Positions 58,823 to 64,000 of a stretch of 64,000 nt of DNA are shown piece by piece (position 1 is the stretch's first letter; each line of letters opens with the position of its first letter). The stretch lies in NCBI RefSeq assembly GCF_010729665.1, contig NZ_AP022610.1:2976001-3040000 (forward strand). Direction: 5' to 3'. This DNA is from Mycolicibacterium madagascariense (GTDB lineage: Bacteria; Actinomycetota; Actinomycetes; Mycobacteriales; Mycobacteriaceae). The position numbers were made by a program, and so were the translations under genes. The notes under the pieces were generated by a model. It searched no databases. It saw only the letters and a list, made by a program, of their open reading frames with translations, and was not told where the DNA came from.

Positions 58823-60940
58823 CTACCCCGCGGCAGAGGGAACCATGGAGGCCATCACCATCGGTGCTCGATCCCACGCGCGGTGCATGCCGAGCGCGGT
58901 GACCAACGTGGTGGTGAAGGTCTTGTCGACGCCGTCGGAGAGCGCGACGCCGGGGTCCTCGGCAGTGATGCCCGCGGACGCCAGGATGGCAGCGCCGTCG
59001 CCCCAGGCAGCAATCGCCTTGCAGTGTCGGAACGCCTCCTGCAGCAACACGACGAGTTTGACGTCGCGGGTGGGGGTGGTGCCGTCGGCGACGACCAGCG
59101 CATCGAATTCGATGGAGCGGGCCGTGGCGAGGGTGCGGTCCACGGTGACCTTCTTGCGGCCGGCCTTCAGCTCACCGCCGACGGGTGCGATGATGAAGCT
59201 CGTGACCTTCAGCGCCGCAAGGGTTTTGACCATCTTCTCGATACCGGCGAGGTCGGAGCCGGCGTCGGCGACGATGCCGACCTTGCGGCCGTCGACCGGG
59301 CCCGGTGCGGCCAGCATCTGCACCAGAGCCGGGGAGACGGTGACGTCGGCGGCGGGCTGCCCCTTGGGCGCGGGCAGGCCGAGGCCGGCGGCGACCTGGG
59401 CGCAGAGATCGGTGTCGACATGGGCCAGCACCTGCAGCTGGCGCTCCTTGATGGCCTTCTCGTAGACCTTGCCCAACTCGAAGGTGAAGGCCTCCACCAC
59501 GTGGGCCTGCTCCAACGCGCTGAGGCTGCGGTAGAACATGGTGGCCTGGGAGAAGTGGTCCTCGAACGAGACGGGGTTGGCGCGCACCGCGTTCCCCTCG
59601 ATGAGCCGCGGCGTCTGGACGTACCCGCCGTGGGCCTCGTCGGCGGGCAGCGGCTGATCGTCGTCGATGGAGTTGGGCCGATACGCCGCGGTGCCGGTGT
59701 GAATCGCCGTCTGATGCATGCCATCTCGCAGCATGTCGTTGACCGGGCAGCGCGGGGCGTTGATGGGCAACTGGGTGAAGTTGGGGCCGCCGAGTCGGGT
59801 GAGCTGGGTGTCGAGATAGGAGAAGAGCCGCGTCTGCATCAGCGGGTCGTTGGTCGGTTCGATGCCCGGAACCAGATTGCCGGTGTGGAAGGCCACCTGT
59901 TCGGTCTCGGCGAAGTAGTTGGTGGGATTGCGGTTGAGCGTGAGCTTGCCGATCACCTGCACCGGGCACAGTTCCTCGGGAACGAGTTTGGTGGCGTCGA
60001 GCAGGTCGATGCCCTCGAAGGTCTCGGTACCGTCGTCGGGCATCACCTGGATGCCCAGTTCGTATTCCAGGAAGGCGCCCGCTTCGATGCCGTCGGCCAT
60101 GTCGCGACGATGGAAGTCCGGGTCGACGCCGGCGGCGATTTGCGCTTCCTCCCACACCAGGGAGTGCACGCCCGCGACGGGCTTCCAGTGGAACTTCACC
60201 AGACTGGTCTCGCCGGCCTCGTTGACCAGCCGGAAGGTATGTACCCCAAAGCCTTCCATGGTGCGGTAGGAGCGCGGGATGCCGCGATCACTCATGTTCC
60301 ACAGCACGTGGTGGGTGGCCTCGGTGTGCAGGGAGACGAAGTCCCAGAAGGTGTCGTGCGCCGACTGGGCTTGCGGAATCTCGCGGTCGGGTTGGGGTTT
60401 GGCGGCGTGGATCAGGTCGGGGAACTTGATGCCGTCCTGAATGAAGAAGACCGGAATGTTGTTGCCCACCAGATCAAAGGTGCCCTGGTCGGTGTAGAAC
60501 TTCACCGCGAAACCGCGGGTGTCGCGCACCGAGTCCGCCGAACCGCGCGACCCGAGCACCGTCGAGAATCGGCAGAAGACGTCGGTGGTCGTGCCCTTCT
60601 CGCCCAGGAACGCGGCCTTGGTCACCGAGGCGGCGGTGCCGTAGGACTCGAACACGCCGTGAGCGGCGGCGCCGCGGGCATGCACCACCCGCTCCGGAAT
60701 GCGCTCGTGATCGAAGTGGGTGATCTTCTCTCGCAGGTGAAAGTCCTCCAGCAAGCTGGGCCCGCGCGGGCCGGCCTTGAGGGAGTGGTCGGTGTCGGGC
60801 AACCGCAATCCCTGCGCGGTGGTCAGGTAGCTCCCCGACTGCGCTCGCGGATCGCCGTGGTCGGCGGCGGCGTCGTTCGTGACGCCGGTGGGGCTCGCCG
60901 GCGTGGGCGCGGTCTGATCGGGCTTGGGCGTTGCGGGCAT
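58823..60940 (-). CDS. katE: large-subunit (clade 2, HPII/KatE-type) heme catalase
   Basis: 705 aa. Catalytic H87 in [12 protein letters not shown]160 in [12 protein letters not shown], and heme ligand Y375 in [15 protein letters not shown]. After the catalase core comes the C-terminal flavodoxin/GATase-like domain of clade 2 enzymes ([28 protein letters not shown] onward, about 550-705). It breaks down hydrogen peroxide. The ATG at 60940 follows GGAGGA. A SigF-type promoter lies about 140 bp upstream on the same strand, so expression in stress or stationary phase is likely. Confidence 0.96.
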   Translation of the reverse strand: MPATPKPDQTAPTPASPTGVTNDAAADHGDPRAQSGSYLTTAQGLRLPDTDHSLKAGPRGPSLLEDFHLREKITHFDHERIPERVVHARGAAAHGVFESYGTAASVTKAAFLGEKGTTTDVFCRFSTVLGSRGSADSVRDTRGFAVKFYTDQGTFDLVGNNIPVFFIQDGIKFPDLIHAAKPQPDREIPQAQSAHDTFWDFVSLHTEATHHVLWNMSDRGIPRSYRTMEGFGVHTFRLVNEAGETSLVKFHWKPVAGVHSLVWEEAQIAAGVDPDFHRRDMADGIEAGAFLEYELGIQVMPDDGTETFEGIDLLDATKLVPEELCPVQVIGKLTLNRNPTNYFAETEQVAFHTGNLVPGIEPTNDPLMQTRLFSYLDTQLTRLGGPNFTQLPINAPRCPVNDMLRDGMHQTAIHTGTAAYRPNSIDDDQPLPADEAHGGYVQTPRLIEGNAVRANPVSFEDHFSQATMFYRSLSALEQAHVVEAFTFELGKVYEKAIKERQLQVLAHVDTDLCAQVAAGLGLPAPKGQPAADVTVSPALVQMLAAPGPVDGRKVGIVADAGSDLAGIEKMVKTLAALKVTSFIIAPVGGELKAGRKKVTVDRTLATARSIEFDALVVADGTTPTRDVKLVVLLQEAFRHCKAIAAWGDGAAILASAGITAEDPGVALSDGVDKTFTTTLVTALGMHRAWDRAPMVMASMVPSAAG

Positions 60941-61078
60941 GGATCCTCCAAGGACGTGACAACCATTGACGAGCGCGACGTCGACGACCCATTCACGCGG
61001 GAGTGGGTGGTGATGACGCGCAGTCGGTCCTCGTCGTCCTCGGGGCTGGGGGCGCCAACGAATTCCGTGGGGCGAGTC

Positions 61079-61103
61079 ATACCCGACCCGATCCGCGGTA
61101 AAC
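61079..61103 (-). promoter_or_regulatory. SigF-type promoter of the catalase gene
   Basis: On the minus strand GTTT (61103-61100) is followed after 15 bp by GGGTAT (61084-61079), an exact match to the mycobacterial SigF pattern GTTT-N15-17-GGGTA. It would give a leader of about 130 nt before the catalase ATG. Confidence 0.7.
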
Positions 61104-61167
61104 ACCGCCAATTCGGCGCATTCGCACCCGGCGGGTGCCGGATCGTCGAAGCTGGTTGAATCGACGG

Positions 61168-61962
61168 GTGTCGCTGATCACGCCTGAACCCGGACCTCTC
61201 GTTACCGGCCTGGACGACCGGACCTCTACGGTGACCTCCCTGATGCACGACGTGGCCGAAGGCTTGGGGGATCTGCCGGAGGAAACGTGGAGCAGCCTGG
61301 GCCAGCTCAGTCGCGCGCTCCACATCGCCGACGACGCCGGCCTCGATGCGACCCTCGTCGCCGTGCTGGCCGCCGCGGTGGGGCTCATCGACGGTGCGCA
61401 GGCCGCCGGGCTCAACCTGTTCGAGAAGGGGAAGTTCATTCCCCAGGCCGTGTTGGGCAGTACCCCGCCTCCGCTGGACGAGTTGCAGAAGCGCACCGGC
61501 GTCGGACCGTGCATCGACGCCTCCCGCGAACAGACCACCATCGAGATCACCGACACCCGACACGACGACCGCTGGCCGGACTTCACCGCCCTCGCCGAAG
61601 AGGTGGGGGTGTCGTCGATGCTGTGCGTGCCGCTGTGGGTCGACCAGCGCCGGGTGGGCTCGCTGAGCCTGTACTCCCCCACCGTCGCGGCGTTCAGCCC
61701 GTCGGCGACCCAGCTCGCCGGGCTCTACGCCACCCACGCCGCATTGGCGCTCGCCCAGGCCCAACGCGCCGAGCAATTGCAGCGCGTCGTCGCCAGCCGG
61801 GATCTGATCGGTCAGGCCAAGGGCATCCTGATGGCCACCCGCGGCTGGCGCGCCCAAGAGGCGTTCGACGCGCTCGTCGACACCTCGCAACGGCTCAACC
61901 AGAAAGTCGTCGACATCGCCGAGGCGGTCGCGACGACCGGCCAACTACCCGCCGTCGACTGA
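61168..61962 (+). CDS. GAF-ANTAR regulatory protein
   Basis: 264 aa. GAF domain at about 45-195 (AVGLIDGAQAAGLNLFEKGKFIPQAVLGSTPPPLDELQKRTGVGPCIDASRE; MLCVPLWVDQRRVGSLSLYS). ANTAR domain at about 200-255 (QRVVASRDLIGQAKGILMATRGWRAQEAFDALVDTSQRLNQKVVDIAEAV), with the canonical AKGILM motif. It probably senses a small molecule and binds RNA to prevent termination. It is divergent from the catalase gene. Start GTG 61168; a GTG at 61135 is an alternative with no better ribosome site. Confidence 0.88.
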   Translation: MSLITPEPGPLVTGLDDRTSTVTSLMHDVAEGLGDLPEETWSSLGQLSRALHIADDAGLDATLVAVLAAAVGLIDGAQAAGLNLFEKGKFIPQAVLGSTPPPLDELQKRTGVGPCIDASREQTTIEITDTRHDDRWPDFTALAEEVGVSSMLCVPLWVDQRRVGSLSLYSPTVAAFSPSATQLAGLYATHAALALAQAQRAEQLQRVVASRDLIGQAKGILMATRGWRAQEAFDALVDTSQRLNQKVVDIAEAVATTGQLPAVD

Positions 61963-62088
61963 CGCCGATCCGGCACCGGCGACGAGGAGCTGGTGACCAG
62001 CGTCACCGAGAACTTTCGAACGTCGTTCTGCAGCTTGGCCATTGGCGAGGCGCACGACACCTAGTGGCCTCGTTGGACTGACACTCGC

Positions 62089-62643
62089 TCAGCGGGCCAT
62101 CGACATCACGTCGCGAACCAGCTGCCGCGGATGGTCGTCGGTGACGTCGAGGGCGAAGGCGACGTGATGGTAGAGCGGTGAGATGACGTGATCGAGGACC
62201 TGTCGAACCGTCGGCGTCCTCTCGCCGCGTGCGCGGGCCCGGTCGACCATCTCCGATGCTTGCTCCTGCCGCGCCTCCATGACCGGGCAGCGAACGGTCG
62301 CCGCGGTTCGGGCCGACACCATGGCGCGCAGATACCGGGTCCGCTCGGGCCGGGTGATGTCACGCGCGATGAGCACGGCCCACTCGGTGAGGTCGGCCTC
62401 CAGCGATCCGCAGTCCGGTGGCACGGCACCGTCGCGCGTCAGCACCGCCACCGCGACCTCTTCGAGAAGCGCGTTCACGCCGTCCCAGCGCCGGTACAGC
62501 GTCGTGGGGTTGACGCCGGCCCGTTCGGCGATGACGGGAAAGGTGAGCTTGGCAGCCCCCTCGCCGACCAGTTCGCCGACCGAGGAGTGGATGGCCGCCA
62601 ACACCCGTGCCGCCCGCCCGCCGGTCTCACGATCAGTCACCAC
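62089..62643 (-). CDS. TetR-family transcriptional repressor
   Basis: 184 aa. HTH at about 20-60 (AKLTFPVIAERAGVNPTTLYRRWDGVNALLEEVAVAVL), then a C-terminal TetR_C-like domain (LYHHVAFALDVTDDHPRQLV). It diverges from an alpha/beta hydrolase gene, and a perfect palindrome lies 16 bp before its start. It probably represses itself and the hydrolase. Confidence 0.92.
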   Translation of the reverse strand: MVTDRETGGRAARVLAAIHSSVGELVGEGAAKLTFPVIAERAGVNPTTLYRRWDGVNALLEEVAVAVLTRDGAVPPDCGSLEADLTEWAVLIARDITRPERTRYLRAMVSARTAATVRCPVMEARQEQASEMVDRARARGERTPTVRQVLDHVISPLYHHVAFALDVTDDHPRQLVRDVMSMAR

Positions 62644-62658
62644 GACCCGACATCATAC

Positions 62659-62721
62659 GCAAAGATCTTTGCTTTTCGAGCGACTCCCCGATTACGATGA
62701 AAAGCAAAGATCATGGCTTTT
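62659..62721. promoter_or_regulatory. paired TetR operators GCAAAGATC, second one over the hydrolase start
   Basis: GCAAAGATCTTTGC at 62659-62672 is a perfect 14-bp palindrome. A second copy of its half, GCAAAGATC, recurs at 62704-62712 inside AAAAGC (62700-62705) N10 GCTTTT (62716-62721). The copies are 45 bp apart. The second covers the ATG at 62713, which favours the GTG at 62734 as the true start of the hydrolase. Confidence 0.65.
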
Positions 62722-62733
62722 GGGGGTTGCGTA

Positions 62734-63816
62734 GTGAGACGGTCAACATCATTGTCGGACAGCACCATTGAGGGCTCGACCCCGTCATTGGGCTCGCAGA
62801 CCGTCGGCACCCGCCGCCATCGAACTCACTACCTGCACAGCGGGCCGCCCGATGGGCCCCTGATGATCTTCGTCCACGGGTGGCCGAGCATCGCCCTGAT
62901 GTGGCGGGCCCAGATGACCGCGTTCGCCGCCGACGGATGGCACTGCGTTGCCCCCGACCTGCGCGGCTACGGGGGCTCCTCGGTTCCGACGGACATCGCG
63001 GCGTACACGATCGAGGAGGTCGTCGCGGACATGGTCGAGTTGCACGATCACCTGGGCGGCGCACCCGCGATCTGGGTGGGCCACGACTGGGGCAGCGTCG
63101 TGGTCGCCAGCCTGGCCGCCCACGAACCCGGCCGAAGCCGCGGCGTGGTGCTGACCTCGCTGGCATACCAGCCCGGCGGGCACGCCCTGCAGACGGTGGT
63201 GCCGCTCGTCGATCGAACGATCTATCCGGTCGACGCTTACCCCGACGGCCAGTGGGACTACTACCGCTACTACACGACGCACTTCGACTCGGCCGTGGCC
63301 GATCTCGACGCGGACGTGGCCGCATCACTGGCTTCGATCTTTCGACCTGGCGATCCCGCCAGTGCCGGAGAGGTGTCACCCAACGCCCTGGTCTCCCGTC
63401 ACGGCGGCCGCTTCGGTTCGGCACATCGCGCCCCGGCCACTCAGCCCGATCCCGCACTGTGGCCGCCGGCGGACTTCGACGTCCTCGTCGAGTCGTTGCG
63501 CACCAACGGCTTTGGTCCCAGCTGCGCGTGGTACCTCAACGACGACGCCAACCTGGCCCATGCCCGCTCGGCCCCCGACGATGGCCGGCTGTCACAGCCG
63601 GTGCTGTTCGTCAACGGGGACTACGACCAGATCTGCAGCATCACCGGCAACCGGCAGGGCGATCCCATGCGGGCCGCTTGCGCTGACCTCACCGTCGTCT
63701 CGATGCCCGCCGGACATTGGTTACCCCTGGAACGGAAGGCGGCACACGTCGAGGCGATCCGCACGTGGCTGCGGGACGAGGAGCTGGCCACGCTCGGTCC
63801 CGCAGCGGCACCGTGA
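62734..63816 (+). CDS. alpha/beta hydrolase, epoxide hydrolase-like
   Basis: 360 aa. Oxyanion-hole motif MIFVHGWPSIALMWR, nucleophile elbow WVGHDWGSVVVASLA (Asp nucleophile, as in epoxide hydrolases and dehalogenases), cap-domain tyrosine candidates in WDYYRYYTTHF, and the late His in MPAGHWLPLERKA. It would open epoxides or cleave a related bond. The start is set at GTG 62734 after GGGGG, because the ATG at 62713 sits inside the operator. Under control of the divergent TetR, probably induced by its substrate. Confidence 0.85.
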   Translation: MRRSTSLSDSTIEGSTPSLGSQTVGTRRHRTHYLHSGPPDGPLMIFVHGWPSIALMWRAQMTAFAADGWHCVAPDLRGYGGSSVPTDIAAYTIEEVVADMVELHDHLGGAPAIWVGHDWGSVVVASLAAHEPGRSRGVVLTSLAYQPGGHALQTVVPLVDRTIYPVDAYPDGQWDYYRYYTTHFDSAVADLDADVAASLASIFRPGDPASAGEVSPNALVSRHGGRFGSAHRAPATQPDPALWPPADFDVLVESLRTNGFGPSCAWYLNDDANLAHARSAPDDGRLSQPVLFVNGDYDQICSITGNRQGDPMRAACADLTVVSMPAGHWLPLERKAAHVEAIRTWLRDEELATLGPAAAP

Positions 63817-63907
63817 ACCGATTCCTCAGACAGATAGGAATTGCGACCTGGACGCCGTCGGCCGACCGGGGTTGAGTCGACGTCGATGACGACGACGGGA
63901 GATCCGA

Positions 63908-64000
63908 ATGACCGATGAGACGCGCTACGTCGTCGACGACCTGGCGGCCTTCACCGTCGCCGCCGAACGGGCCGATCTGGCACCGGGCCCGTCGAAGACG
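63908..64000 (+). CDS. partial gene, cut by the window end
   Basis: The first 31 codons (MTDETRYVVDDLAAFTVAAE and so on) start at ATG 63908 with GGGAGA 7 nt upstream and run off the window. The fragment is too short to assign. It is on the same strand as the hydrolase, 91 bp downstream, and may be co-regulated. Confidence 0.55.
   Translation, partial: MTDETRYVVDDLAAFTVAAERADLAPGPSKT

Noticed and set aside
1..64000. Mobile element, prophage, CRISPR array, rRNA or tRNA gene
   Set aside because: No transposase, integrase or phage gene, no regularly spaced repeats and no recognisable tRNA or rRNA sequence was seen by eye; a tRNAscan or similar search was not possible.

Overview
The window is high-GC actinobacterial DNA. 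It reads best as the chromosome of an environmental, fast-growing mycobacterium (Mycolicibacterium-like). The support is dense GTG/ATG starts with 4-nt ATGA/GTGA overlaps, a SigF-type promoter (GTTT-N15-GGGTAT) facing a catalase, a UsfY-like small membrane protein, GAF-ANTAR regulators, and DUF2254/TetR/flavoprotein families typical of mycobacteria. No rRNA, tRNA, CRISPR array, insertion sequence, integrase or phage gene was seen. The species call is inference.

Region 1 (0-4.5 kb) is nitrile metabolism: a DJ-1/PfpI (isonitrile hydratase-like) protein, a UsfY-like membrane protein, and a minus-strand operon DUF1097 - nitrile hydratase beta - alpha (cobalt-type CTLCSC) - accessory protein. A GlxA/AraC-type regulator is divergent from it. 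Region 2 (5-8 kb) is a NarL/LuxR-like two-component pair whose sensor is a tandem two-module membrane kinase. Region 3 (8-22.7 kb) looks like a surface acyl-glycan locus. A minus-strand operon (SGNH hydrolase, GT4, condensation-type acyltransferase, ketoacyl synthase, degenerate flavoprotein) diverges from a plus-strand operon (GT2, GT4, large membrane glycosyltransferase, membrane protein, flippase, GT4), and a GH6 glucanase closes it.

Region 4 (22.9-33.7 kb) holds small catabolic and transport genes: a methylesterase-like hydrolase, a 2-hydroxyacid dehydrogenase, two flavin monooxygenases, an APC permease, an EamA transporter, a TetR repressor with clear operators, a CPA1 antiporter and a lipoprotein. 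Region 5 (33.8-48.2 kb) resembles a general-stress island: CLC transporter, MarR, GH15 hydrolase, gluconate-dehydrogenase-like pair, SDR, DUF421, DUF2254, membrane esterase and NDH-2. Region 6 (48.2-53.1 kb) has TetR plus a KstD-like dehydrogenase and a PAS-GAF-GGDEF-EAL protein.

Region 7 (53.3-62 kb) is the most striking. A microbial rhodopsin (proton-pump DTE motif) and a Brp/Blh carotene dioxygenase form an operon followed by a STAS anti-anti-sigma factor. Divergent from it is a protein fusing a MarR DNA-binding domain to GAF and PP2C phosphatase domains. Around it lie three ANTAR-domain proteins and a large-subunit catalase with a SigF-type promoter. I infer a module in which retinal-based light capture and sigma-factor partner switching share one control point. 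The window ends with a TetR/epoxide-hydrolase-like pair and the first 31 codons of an unknown gene.
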